The notes under the pieces are model-generated. The model ran no database searches. It was not told the origin of the DNA and saw only the letters and a list, made by a program, of their open reading frames with translations. From JAPLXD01 sp041661585 (GTDB lineage: Bacteria > Patescibacteriota > Minisyncoccia > Moranbacterales > UBA11712), in contig JBAZUC010000004.1 of NCBI GenBank assembly GCA_041661585.1, forward strand, positions 1 to 33,545: a stretch of DNA of 33,545 nt, read 5' to 3'. The position numbers and the translations under genes were made by a program. Of this stretch, positions 15,302 to 22,982 are shown in pieces. The stretch's first letter is position 1. Every line of letters begins with the position of its first letter.

Positions 15302-16015
15302 ATGCAAAAATATACGGCTATAATTTTGTCTTCTCACGATGTCGGAGAATTTGACCGGCTATACGTCCTTTATACAAGGGAAATAGGGGTGGTGAAGGCG
15401 ATGGGGCGGGGAGTACGAAAACAAACGGCGAAGCTCGCCGGGCATTTGGAGCCGGGGACGTTTTCGGAGATCTATATTGCTCGCTCGCGCGGAATGGGCC
15501 AGATCGCGAGCGCGATCACGATCGAAAACTTTGACAATATAAAAAAAGATTTCGAAAAATTGGCCGAAGTTCTGAATATCTTCAAATTTTTCTCGCGCCA
15601 TTTTTCCGAAGAAGAAAAAGATGAAAGAGTCTTTGACTTATTGAGAGAATTTTTGTCCTTCTCCGCCGAGGCTTCGGAAGATAAAGCGGATGGAGCGGAA
15701 ATTTTGCTCGAAGCGTTTTGGTGGAAGCTGTTTGACGCGCTCGGACATCGTCCCGAAACGATGAGGTGCGCGAAATGCGAAACGCGCCTTGAAGAAAAAG
15801 AAAAAAATTCTTTTTCTTCAACGAGGGGCGGGGTTGTTTGCGAAAAATGTTTTTCCGGAGAGCTCTCTCTCGCGCGAATATCATCCGACCAGATCAAGCT
15901 TCTTCGGGTATTTCTGGCCAATCCGCTTGGAAAAATTCTCAAAGTGAAAATTGGCGGGGCGGAGCTGAAAGGATTGGGGAGGATCAGACGGGAGTTTGAG
16001 AAATACAATTCTTAG
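15302..16015 (+). CDS. recO: DNA repair protein RecO
   Basis: The 237-residue protein starts MQKYTAIILSSHDVGEFD, the usual OB-fold beginning of RecO, followed by YTREIGVVKAMGRGVRK, a helical middle, and a zinc-ribbon CAKCETRLE...CEKC near residues 156-181. RecO loads RecA on SSB-coated single-stranded DNA within the RecFOR pathway and anneals complementary strands. An in-frame extension to 15203 would translate palindromic element B and is rejected. Initiation at 15302 directly after the hairpin has no ribosome site, so how it is started is of interest. The promoter of the next gene lies in the recO end. Confidence 0.9.
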   Translation: MQKYTAIILSSHDVGEFDRLYVLYTREIGVVKAMGRGVRKQTAKLAGHLEPGTFSEIYIARSRGMGQIASAITIENFDNIKKDFEKLAEVLNIFKFFSRHFSEEEKDERVFDLLREFLSFSAEASEDKADGAEILLEAFWWKLFDALGHRPETMRCAKCETRLEEKEKNSFSSTRGGVVCEKCFSGELSLARISSDQIKLLRVFLANPLGKILKVKIGGAELKGLGRIRREFEKYNS

Positions 16016-16023
16016 TGTATAAT
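15996..16023 (+). promoter_or_regulatory. Promoter of the DUF11-like surface protein
   Basis: TTGAGA, 16-base spacer, TATAAT, then 9 bases to the ATG at 16033; it overlaps the recO stop codon. Nearly leaderless. Confidence 0.6.
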
Positions 16024-16032
16024 TGCGCATAT

Positions 16033-17982
16033 ATGTCTCTCAAAGAAACAGAAAGAAAAATATACCAAAGAGAGGAAAGTCCGCCAGCTGGCGGAGGTTC
16101 AAACACTCCGGTTCAGTCAAGGTCATTGAATCCTCATATTTCAAATGAGAATCCTTTTGCTGCGTCATCTCTCGAAGAAGATCTTGAGAAAAAAAAGGAA
16201 GTCTGGATCCAAGAGCAGGAAGTGAAGAAAGAAAAGAGAAACAAACTTATCAAAAAAATAGCTATTATCTTTGGAGTGATTGTAGTTGTTTTCGGAGTTG
16301 TTTGGCTAGCCTTATATTTCCGCAAAAGCGCCTTTTCGGAAGATCAGGTGAAGGTTTCCATTTCTGGACCGGAAAAGGTGAAGAGCGGAGACGCTGTCAG
16401 TTTTGAAATAAATTATCAAAATCTCAATCGTGCGTCTCTCAAAAACGCGGTGCTCTATGTGAGCTATTCGGAAAATTTTAAGCCGTCCGGGAATCTTCAG
16501 TTTGAATCGGAAGGGCCGAGCGTGAGCAAATTCAACATCGGGGACATTGCGGAAAAAAGCGGCGGGAAAATGGAGCTTCAAGGAAAATTCTTCGGTCCTC
16601 AAGACGCGCTGGTATATGTGGGAGTCAAAATCGACTACAAGCCCTCCACTTTCAATTCCACTTTTTCTGCGAAAGCGGGCTCAAGCGTGTTCATATCCTC
16701 GAGTCCCATTCAGCTTGAGACGAGCGGTTCGCAAAATGCGGCGGCGGGAAATTCCGTTTCATACACCGTCACGTACCGGAATACCGGACAAGAAACCTTC
16801 AACGATCTCAAAATAAAAGCGGATTTTCCGGACGGATTTTCTTTCTCGAATTCCGAGCCATTGCCAGCTCAAGGCAACAATATTTGGTATGTAGGCGCCC
16901 TGGAAACAGGACAAGCAGGATTTGTCAAGATCAACGGAATCATGAACGGAGCAAGGGATGAGGAAAAAAAGATGAAATTTTATATAGGAGAAATCGGGGC
17001 TGACAATCAATTCATCTCATATGGCGAAACGCAGAGCACGACGAAGATCATCGGCTCGCCGCTTGTTTTGAGTGAAACGATAAATGACAAAAAAGAAAAT
17101 GTTTTCGTGAACGCGGGCGAATCGCTGCTTTTCAAAATCAACTACAAAAATACGGGTTCGATCGGACTTCGGGATGTGGTTCTCATGGTTGAAGCGTCGA
17201 GTCCAATTCTGGATTATGCCCGGATGGATATGCGGGATTTCAAGGGAGAATTTGATCCGGAAAAGAAAATCATTACATTGAGAGCTTCTGAAGTTCCGAA
17301 TTTCAAAATTCTTGCGCCCGGCGCGGAAGGCGAGATCAGCTTTATTGTTCCGGTGAAAGACATCATTCCGGTTTCGGGTCCGAATGACAAAAGATTCTCA
17401 TTTTCAGCAATCGCTCGGATGGATAGTCCGGATATCCCGACGGTTGAAGGATCCAACAAAATTGTGGCGAGCAACACCGTGGAGGCCAAATTGAATTCAA
17501 AATTGATCGCAAAGGTTGAAGGATTCTATAACGACGCGGACATCCCGAATTCCGGTCCGTTGCCGCTCAAGGTGGGACAAAAATCCACATTTACTCTTCA
17601 TATGAAGGCTGCCAATGTCTCGAATGATGCGACGGACGCAAAAATGGCGATGACACTTGCTCCGGGAGCGAAATGGGAAAACAATTTTCTTCCCCGGGAT
17701 GCGGCCGTGAATTTCAATGACCGGACAAGCGAGCTTGTCTGGAATATCGGGAGCTTGTCGGCCGGAACGGGAATCATCACCAATCCGAAAGAACTCATTT
17801 TCCAAATCGGAATTATGCCCTCGCAGAACCAGGTCGGAGATTTTGCTGCGCTTCTTTCCAAGACGGTGTTTTCCGCCAAAGATGCTTTTACGGGGCAGCC
17901 GCTCGAGGCGAAGCTCGGAGAAAAGAACACAAACCTCATGGAAGATTTGGGTGTGGGGGATACAGGGAAAGTGACGCCGTAG
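16033..17982 (+). CDS. Anchored surface protein with DUF11-like repeats
   Basis: The 649-residue product has a charged cytoplasmic tail of about 75 residues, one membrane span (IAIIFGVIVVVFGVVWLALYF, shortened core, about 78-98), and a series of beta-sandwich repeats outside. Repeats open with patterns such as VKSGDAVSFEINYQNLN, AAGNSVSYTVTYRNTGQ and VNAGESLLFKINYKNTG, typical of DUF11/CARDB-like domains in surface proteins. It probably acts in adhesion or as a surface-layer-associated protein (inference). The first 20 codons contain a 16-bp perfect palindrome that encodes PPAGG. The start at 16033 is chosen because the TATAAT box lies in the longer frame. Confidence 0.8.
   Translation: MSLKETERKIYQREESPPAGGGSNTPVQSRSLNPHISNENPFAASSLEEDLEKKKEVWIQEQEVKKEKRNKLIKKIAIIFGVIVVVFGVVWLALYFRKSAFSEDQVKVSISGPEKVKSGDAVSFEINYQNLNRASLKNAVLYVSYSENFKPSGNLQFESEGPSVSKFNIGDIAEKSGGKMELQGKFFGPQDALVYVGVKIDYKPSTFNSTFSAKAGSSVFISSSPIQLETSGSQNAAAGNSVSYTVTYRNTGQETFNDLKIKADFPDGFSFSNSEPLPAQGNNIWYVGALETGQAGFVKINGIMNGARDEEKKMKFYIGEIGADNQFISYGETQSTTKIIGSPLVLSETINDKKENVFVNAGESLLFKINYKNTGSIGLRDVVLMVEASSPILDYARMDMRDFKGEFDPEKKIITLRASEVPNFKILAPGAEGEISFIVPVKDIIPVSGPNDKRFSFSAIARMDSPDIPTVEGSNKIVASNTVEAKLNSKLIAKVEGFYNDADIPNSGPLPLKVGQKSTFTLHMKAANVSNDATDAKMAMTLAPGAKWENNFLPRDAAVNFNDRTSELVWNIGSLSAGTGIITNPKELIFQIGIMPSQNQVGDFAALLSKTVFSAKDAFTGQPLEAKLGEKNTNLMEDLGVGDTGKVTP
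16080..16095. repeat. Perfect 16-bp palindrome within a coding region
   Basis: TCCGCCAGCTGGCGGA, GC-rich within an AT-rich stretch, in frame as S-P-P-A-G-G-G. Confidence 0.8.
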
Positions 17983-17990
17983 CCATATAG

Positions 17991-18012
17991 CACGAAGCAT
18001 GTAACATGTAAC
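17991..18012 (+). repeat. Stutter repeat before tgt
   Basis: GAAGCATGTAACATGTAACAC: repeated ATGTAAC words. A near-identical run occurs inside tatD at 28239-28267. Confidence 0.6.
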
Positions 18013-18025
18013 ACAAATTTTTTTG

Positions 18026-19183
18026 ATGTTTAAAATTGTAAGGCGGACTGAAAAAAGACGAATCGGGAAACTTGAAACTATGCATGGGGCGGTGAATACG
18101 CCATTTTTTTTGCCGATTGCGACAAAGGGGGCGGTGAAAAATTTGACGCCGGAAGAGTTGAAAGAACTCGGCGCGGAAATTGTGTTGGGAAACACATATC
18201 ATCTTTGGCTTCGGCCGGGGGAGAAGCTGGTTCAAAAGGCGGGCGGGCTGCAAAAGTTCATGAATTGGAACGGTCCCATCCTGACGGATTCGGGCGGATA
18301 TCAGGTTTTTTCGCTCGCGGGGAGGAGAGATGAAAAAAGCAGCGTCAAGTTGTCTGAAAAAGGAGTTGAGTTCCAGGATCCGATCGACGGAAAAAAATAT
18401 TTTATGACGCCAGAAAAATCGATCGAGATCCAGCTGGCGCTTGGGAGTGATATCATCATGGTTCTCGATGAATGCCCGCCGTATCCGTGCAGCCGTGAAT
18501 ATGCAAAGAAGTCGCTTGAACGTACGACGAGGTGGGCGGAGAGATGCAAAGAATACTTTGAAAAAGCGCAAAGAGAAAAGTGCAAAGCGAAAAACAACAG
18601 CGCAAAGCGAAAAGCCGAAAAAATAAAGCGCCCCTTACTATTCGGAATAATACAAGGTTCTGTGTATAAAGATTTGCGGCAAGAGTCGGCGCGGCAATTG
18701 CTCGAACTTGGCTTCGATGGCTACGCGATCGGCGGGGTGGCGGTTGGGGAGCCGCGCGAAATTATGAAGAAAATTTTGGAATGGGTTTTGCCAAGCTTGC
18801 CAAAAGACAAACCGCGATATTTGATGGGACTAGGCCGGCCCGAAGAAATATTTTTCGCAGTGAATAATGGCATTGATATGTTTGATTGTGTCATTCCGAC
18901 TCGAAACGCGCGGCATGGGTCGCTGTTTGTTTGGAAAGGAAATAACCAAGAGCTCGGCTCTCGGTTAAAAAAAGATTTTTATGAAACTATCAACATTACC
19001 AACCAAAAATTCAAAAAAGATTTCAAGCCGATTGACAAAAATTGCGAATGCTATACCTGCCAGAAATATACCCGAGCATATCTGCGCCATCTCTTTGCGG
19101 TCGGCGAACCGCTCGCTGGGCGCCTCGCCACTATTCACAACCTCAAGTTTTATCTGGACATGATGAGAAAACTAAGAAATTAG
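18026..19183 (+). CDS. tgt: tRNA-guanine transglycosylase (queuosine insertion)
   Basis: The 385-residue enzyme exchanges guanine-34 in GUN-anticodon tRNAs for a queuosine precursor base. Family marks are DSGGYQVFSL (Asp88), GGVAVGE, the segment GIDMFDCVIPTRNARHG with the nucleophilic Asp, and the zinc site CECYTCQKYTRAYLRHL. Between ERCKEYFEKAQ and PLLFGIIQGS the protein carries a Lys/Asn/Ala-rich insertion of about 20 residues, encoded by a stuttering repeat (18566-18615). The ATG at 18026 is preferred over an in-frame TTG at 18023. No clear promoter is visible, so it may be read from the upstream gene. Confidence 0.95.
   Translation: MFKIVRRTEKRRIGKLETMHGAVNTPFFLPIATKGAVKNLTPEELKELGAEIVLGNTYHLWLRPGEKLVQKAGGLQKFMNWNGPILTDSGGYQVFSLAGRRDEKSSVKLSEKGVEFQDPIDGKKYFMTPEKSIEIQLALGSDIIMVLDECPPYPCSREYAKKSLERTTRWAERCKEYFEKAQREKCKAKNNSAKRKAEKIKRPLLFGIIQGSVYKDLRQESARQLLELGFDGYAIGGVAVGEPREIMKKILEWVLPSLPKDKPRYLMGLGRPEEIFFAVNNGIDMFDCVIPTRNARHGSLFVWKGNNQELGSRLKKDFYETINITNQKFKKDFKPIDKNCECYTCQKYTRAYLRHLFAVGEPLAGRLATIHNLKFYLDMMRKLRN
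18566..18615 (+). repeat. Stutter repeat inside tgt
   Basis: Imperfect repeats of GCGCAAAG(C)GAAAA in frame, encoding a Lys/Asn/Ala-rich loop that ordinary Tgt proteins lack. Confidence 0.65.
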
Positions 19184-19224
19184 GGGTACTGAGGAGATGC
19201 GGAGAATAGAGGGGAAAATATCAC

Positions 19225-19253
19225 TTGCGCATAAAATCATTTTTTGGTAAAAT
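19225..19253 (+). promoter_or_regulatory. Promoter of the 55-residue membrane protein
   Basis: TTGCGC, 17-base spacer, TAAAAT; leader of about 40 bases. Confidence 0.6.
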
Positions 19254-19300
19254 GAGAACAAAGTTGGACATCTGCATAAAAAATAAAAAATATAACTAAA

Positions 19301-19468
19301 ATGGCCACAAAAACAAAAACAACAAAAAACTCGGCGAAAGGGGCGAAAAAAAGTCTCAGCAAAAAGCAAAACGAGCATGTCCGTTTTGGGATATCGTTGA
19401 TCGTGCTGATGACTTTTCTGGTCGTTTCGGTTTTTTTCCTTCTGATGTCTCTTATTCAGGTGAAATAA
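19301..19468 (+). CDS. Small basic single-span membrane protein (55 residues)
   Basis: The product has a Lys/Thr/Ser-rich N-terminus of about 27 residues and one C-terminal hydrophobic helix (ISLIVLMTFLVVSVFFLLMS). It has its own promoter and terminator, making a monocistronic unit. The basic tail suggests an inside N-terminus. Such small tail-anchored-like proteins in CPR genomes have no known function; SecE-like proteins share this layout (basic tail, single helix), but no SecE signature could be confirmed. Confidence 0.6.
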   Translation: MATKTKTTKNSAKGAKKSLSKKQNEHVRFGISLIVLMTFLVVSVFFLLMSLIQVK

Positions 19469-19473
19469 GTCGG

Positions 19474-19497
19474 AAGGCCTCGGAAGAGGCCTTTTTT
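19474..19497 (+). terminator. Terminator of the 55-residue gene
   Basis: Perfect stem AAGGCCTC / GAGGCCTT, GGAA loop, T run. Confidence 0.9.
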
Positions 19498-19569
19498 TGA
19501 AATTAGCAAAAGAGAAACTTCGTATTATCTATTGCTTGAAACGGCGAAAAAGGGGAACAAACACAGCTT

Positions 19570-20310
19570 ATGACATCACGAATTGAAAAGTTGAGAAATC
19601 TGTTTTTACTTGTATTTTTTCTGCTGGTAATTTCCATAATTTTCACTCCACTTCTGGTACGGAACAGTTTTTCTGTTTTTTCTGAAGAAATTTTGGAATC
19701 GATTTTGCTTTTTTTCCAGATCTTCATCGGCTGGCGGATATTCCTTCTCTATGAAAAAGCGGTGGAAAACCGGGAGAAAGAAATTCAAAAGCTGGAGGAA
19801 GAATACCAAAGAAGAGAGAAAGAGTTGCTTGAAGCGTTCGCGTATCTTGGCAAAGTGAATGTTCAAGTTTCGCTGATCAAATCATTTTTGCAAAAGCTCA
19901 AAGCGCCATCGAGCCGCAAGGAAGCGGAACAATATATAAATGAAATTCTCACAATAGTGTTGTCCTTGAGCGGAAAAAGATGGGCGACGCTTCGAGTTCT
20001 GGACACGAAAACAATCCAAACCGCCAAAGAATATTGGGTATATTCGGTAGAAACCGATCCTGGCAGCAATACGGAGGGCATCAAAATAGGCAACAAGGAT
20101 ATTGTAAAATGGGGAAATGATCAAAGCATGGGGAAGAAAGAGGGATTTCATGTATTTGGTTCGTTCGGATCAGACTTATCTTCCAACAAAGTTTTTTTGA
20201 TTTTTCCGGATGGATCGAATATTGAGCCGAATATTGAAGTTTTTTTGCGGGCGGCGGTCAATCAGTGCGAAGTGCTTTTGACTATGTTCGATCGCAAGGG
20301 ACAAAAGTAG
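19570..20310 (+). CDS. Two-span membrane protein with coiled coil and GAF-like domain
   Basis: The 246-residue product has two hydrophobic segments (about residues 10-29 and 40-60), a coiled coil (YEKAVENREKEIQKLEEEYQ and following, about 60-90), then a soluble domain of about 150 residues. The layout, membrane anchor plus coiled coil plus alpha/beta domain with KRWATLRVLDTK, resembles sensor proteins with GAF-type domains, but no kinase or cyclase follows and no family signature is certain. It lies directly before the glyS T-box; the -35 of that promoter begins 4 bases after its stop. Confidence 0.55.
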   Translation: MTSRIEKLRNLFLLVFFLLVISIIFTPLLVRNSFSVFSEEILESILLFFQIFIGWRIFLLYEKAVENREKEIQKLEEEYQRREKELLEAFAYLGKVNVQVSLIKSFLQKLKAPSSRKEAEQYINEILTIVLSLSGKRWATLRVLDTKTIQTAKEYWVYSVETDPGSNTEGIKIGNKDIVKWGNDQSMGKKEGFHVFGSFGSDLSSNKVFLIFPDGSNIEPNIEVFLRAAVNQCEVLLTMFDRKGQK

Positions 20311-20313
20311 TCG

Positions 20314-20342
20314 TTGACAAAAAAGCAAAAATTGATTACTAT
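20314..20342 (+). promoter_or_regulatory. Promoter of the glyS T-box transcript
   Basis: TTGACA, 17-base spacer, TACTAT. The predicted start, near 20349, is at the base of the first T-box hairpin. Confidence 0.7.
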
Positions 20343-20348
20343 ACAACC

Positions 20349-20502
20349 TGTGAGGATTGGCAGTCCTCAATCGAAAAAACTCAATAGGTCAAAGAGCCTT
20401 GTTGCAATCCAGTAGCAAGGAACTCGGGTGGAACCGCGGATTGCAGAAATTCGTCCCGAATACTCAAAGATTATTCTTTGGATATTTAGGACGAATTTTT
20501 TT
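20349..20502 (+). promoter_or_regulatory. Glycine T-box riboswitch controlling glyS
   Basis: Diagnostic T-box sequence GGGTGGAACCGCGG at 20426-20439, with the TGGA bulge that would pair with the UCCA end of tRNA-Gly. Antiterminator pairing TCGGG (20424-20428) with CCCGA (20455-20459) excludes the terminator AAATTCGTCC / GGACGAATTT (20447-20456 with 20489-20498) plus its T run. Stem III is CCTTGTTGC / GTAGCAAGG (20397-20420). Stem I appears as TGAGGA / TCCTCA (20351-20369) with the 7-base loop TTGGCAG holding the glycine codon GGC as specifier. Uncharged tRNA-Gly should therefore promote read-through into glyS. Confidence 0.9.
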
Positions 20503-20522
20503 AATTTTTCAATCAAAATGCT

Positions 20523-21926
20523 ATGACAGAAGAAAAAAAAGAGAACATGATGGAAATAATCGTGTCACTGTGCAAGCGGCGGGGGTTTGTTTTTCCGTCG
20601 TCGGAAATATATGGCGGGATGCAGGCTATATATGATTACGGCCATTATGGAACGCTCTTGAAAAACAATATTCGCGATGAATGGTGGAAACATATGGTGC
20701 AATTTCGCGACGACATTGTTGGTCTCGACAGTGCGATTTTCATGCACCCGACGACATGGAAGGCGTCCGGTCACGTTGATGGGTTCAACGATCCTCAAGT
20801 GGATTGCAAAAAGTGCAAATCGCGTTTCAGGGCCGATCACATCTTGGAACAATTCGGGATCAACGCGGACAAAGCGCCTCTTGAAGATCTCAATGCTCAG
20901 TTGGACAAGTTGAGAAAAGAAGAAAAACTCAAGTGTGCCAATTGCGGTTCGACCGATCTCACGCCGGCCAAGATTTTTTCTTTGATGGTGAAATCGAATA
21001 TCGGTTCGCCGACCGAGGAATTAAGCGAAGAAAACACGGTATATTTGCGTCCGGAAACTTGCGGAGGAATTTATTTGGAATACAAAAATACCGTGGATTC
21101 CTTGCACGTGAAATTGCCGTTTGGAATCGCCCAAGTCGGAAAGGCTTTCCGAAACGAAATTGTCGCGCGGCAATTCATATTCCGAACCCGCGAATTCGAG
21201 CAAATGGAAATGCAATATTTTTTGCATCCCGATGTCATGAAAGAAAAATATGATATGTGGAAACAAGTTCGCTGGGATTGGTATTTGGAATACGGGATCA
21301 AAGCAGATGAAATCCGCTGGTACAAGCACGAAAAGCTGGCCCATTATGCATCGGAAGCATATGACGTTGAATATAATTTCAAATCTCTTGGAAGTTTCAA
21401 AGAAGTTGAAGGTATCCATGCCCGGGGAAACTGGGACTTGTCCCAGCACTCGAAGTTTTCCGGGGTGGAACTCGACTATTTCGACGAAAAAACTGGAGAA
21501 AAATTCATTCCGCATATCATGGAAACTTCAGCCGGGCTCAATCGGCATGTTTTGATGTTCATTGATCAGGCTTATACCGAAGAAAAAGTCGGCGACGAAG
21601 TAAGAGTCGTGCTGAAATTTGACAAAAGGCTCTCTCCGATCAAAGTCGCTGTTTTGCCGCTTTCCAAAAAAGAAGAGTTGACAAAGCCGGCCAAGGATAT
21701 CTGGAATACATTGAAAATGAACTTTATGACGGAATATGACGAAACCCAGTCCATTGGAAAGCGCTATCGCCGGCAAGATGAGATCGGAACGCCGTATTGC
21801 GTGACGGTTGATTTCGAGACGTTTGAAGACAAAGCGGTGACGGTGCGCGACCGGGACACGATGAAACAGGAACGAGTGAAGATCGAAGATTTGGTAGAAT
21901 ATTTGAAGAAAAAATTTGAGGAATAA
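20523..21926 (+). CDS. glyS: Glycine--tRNA ligase, single-chain dimeric type
   Basis: The 467-residue class II synthetase charges tRNA-Gly. It is the homodimeric (eukaryote/archaea-like) form and not the alpha2-beta2 type. Marks include FVFPSSEIYGGMQAIYDYG at the N-terminus, the motif 2 region AFRNEIVARQFIFRTREFEQMEM, motif 3 ETSAGLNRHVLM, a zinc-binding insert (CKKCKSRF...CANCGSTD) and a C-terminal anticodon-binding domain (IKVAVLPLSKK). Length is close to the family norm. Expression is controlled by the upstream T-box. The ATG at 20523 is 20 bases past the terminator hairpin, with no strong ribosome site. Confidence 0.95.
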   Translation: MTEEKKENMMEIIVSLCKRRGFVFPSSEIYGGMQAIYDYGHYGTLLKNNIRDEWWKHMVQFRDDIVGLDSAIFMHPTTWKASGHVDGFNDPQVDCKKCKSRFRADHILEQFGINADKAPLEDLNAQLDKLRKEEKLKCANCGSTDLTPAKIFSLMVKSNIGSPTEELSEENTVYLRPETCGGIYLEYKNTVDSLHVKLPFGIAQVGKAFRNEIVARQFIFRTREFEQMEMQYFLHPDVMKEKYDMWKQVRWDWYLEYGIKADEIRWYKHEKLAHYASEAYDVEYNFKSLGSFKEVEGIHARGNWDLSQHSKFSGVELDYFDEKTGEKFIPHIMETSAGLNRHVLMFIDQAYTEEKVGDEVRVVLKFDKRLSPIKVAVLPLSKKEELTKPAKDIWNTLKMNFMTEYDETQSIGKRYRRQDEIGTPYCVTVDFETFEDKAVTVRDRDTMKQERVKIEDLVEYLKKKFEE

Positions 21927-21927
21927 G

Positions 21928-21963
21928 CCTGCCCGCAACGCTTCGCGTAGCGAGGCGGGCGGG
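21928..21963. repeat. GC-rich REP-like hairpin after glyS
   Basis: CCTGCCCGC / GCGGGCGGG pairs over 9 positions, with an inner CGCT / AGCG stem. There is no T run, so a simple terminator is unlikely. Confidence 0.7.
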
Positions 21964-21970
21964 GGTAATT

Positions 21971-21979
21971 TGGTAATAT
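21971..21979 (+). promoter_or_regulatory. Extended -10 promoter of nif3-like gene
   Basis: TGGTAATAT, then 7 bases, then ATG. Leaderless layout like recO. Confidence 0.5.
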
Positions 21980-21986
21980 TGTTTAT

Positions 21987-22928
21987 ATGAAAGTTCAAGA
22001 AATATACAAACTTGCTGTTGAGCTTGGCATCAAAAATGATTTGCGTCCGAAAAGCGAGATTCAAAAAAAACTGAAGCGAACAAGGGAGAAATATGAAAAG
22101 CTCAACGCGAAGAAAAAAGCGGAATTTGATGAGGAAAAGCTTTGGGACCCATATTCCGATTCAGGAGTTCACTTTGACAGCGCCAAGGCGGTAAAAAAAA
22201 TTTTGGCAGGAATTGATATTGATACAGGTGAAGTGATGCTCGCTGACAAGCTGGGCGGGATCGATCTGATTCTTTGCCATCACCCGGTTGGGAAGGGTCT
22301 GGCCAATCTCAACGAGGTCATGCATATGCAAGCCGATATTTTGTCCCAATGTGGCATTCCTATAAATATTGCGGAAAGCTTGATGAAACCGCGCATTTCC
22401 GAAATTTCCCGGGCGGTAAATCCGGCGAATGTGAATCAGGCGATTGATGCGGCGAAACTCTTGGGCATCAGCATAATGAATGTGCATACACCGGCGGACA
22501 ATATGGCCGTAAGTTTTCTCAAGAAAAAAATCGACGCAAAAAAATTTGATTATGTCGGGGAAATCGTTGAATTCTTGAAAGAAATTCCCGAATACAAGCA
22601 GGCGATTAAATACGGACAAGGGCCGACTCTTTTCACGGGACACGAGGACAATCGCTGTGGGAAAATCGCTATTACGGAATTTTCCGGAGGAACGGATTAT
22701 TCGCCAAAAGTTTATGAGTATCTTTCCCGGGCGGGTGTTGGGACGATCATTTCTATGCATCAGAGCGAAGAGAGCAAGAAAGCGGCCGAAAAAGCTCATA
22801 TAAACATTGTTATCGCCGGCCACATGTCTTCGGATTCTCTCGGGATGAATTTGCTTTTGGACGAGATTGAGAAAAAAGGAATTGAAATTATACCTTGTTC
22901 GGGGATCACGAGGGTGAAGAGAAAATGA
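21987..22928 (+). CDS. NIF3-like family protein
   Basis: The 313-residue product resembles the NIF3 (NGG1p-interacting factor 3-like) family, metal-binding proteins of unclear biochemical role. The clearest marks are LILCHHPVGKG at about 93-103, with the family's paired histidines, and the C-terminal HMSSDSLGMNLLLDEIEKKGIEI block with a His in the usual metal-site position. An N-terminal helical region of about 60 residues, rich in Lys and Glu, and an extended middle make it differ from the standard form. It starts from a leaderless-type promoter and is followed by the M16 gene with its own. Confidence 0.7.
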   Translation: MKVQEIYKLAVELGIKNDLRPKSEIQKKLKRTREKYEKLNAKKKAEFDEEKLWDPYSDSGVHFDSAKAVKKILAGIDIDTGEVMLADKLGGIDLILCHHPVGKGLANLNEVMHMQADILSQCGIPINIAESLMKPRISEISRAVNPANVNQAIDAAKLLGISIMNVHTPADNMAVSFLKKKIDAKKFDYVGEIVEFLKEIPEYKQAIKYGQGPTLFTGHEDNRCGKIAITEFSGGTDYSPKVYEYLSRAGVGTIISMHQSEESKKAAEKAHINIVIAGHMSSDSLGMNLLLDEIEKKGIEIIPCSGITRVKRK

Positions 22929-22970
22929 AAATAAGATAATGCTTCTGCAAATATCTTCCGGATAACCTTT

Positions 22971-22976
22971 TAATAT
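22971..22976 (+). promoter_or_regulatory. -10 box of the M16 peptidase gene
   Basis: TAATAT, 6 bases, ATG at 22983: leaderless layout. Confidence 0.45.
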
Positions 22977-22982
22977 CTTCGC

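Noticed and set aside
17991..18022. tgt leader repeats as a small CRISPR-like or riboswitch element
   Set aside because: Only about 20 bases of imperfect words, with no spacers and no stable fold; treated as a stutter tract.
20347..20388. Alternative Stem I fold (CCT..GAG..GATTG / CAATC..CTC..AGG) for the T-box
   Set aside because: It hides part of the GGC specifier region in a stem or loop edge and matches known glycine T-boxes less well than the TGAGGA/TCCTCA fold; kept only as a competing possibility.
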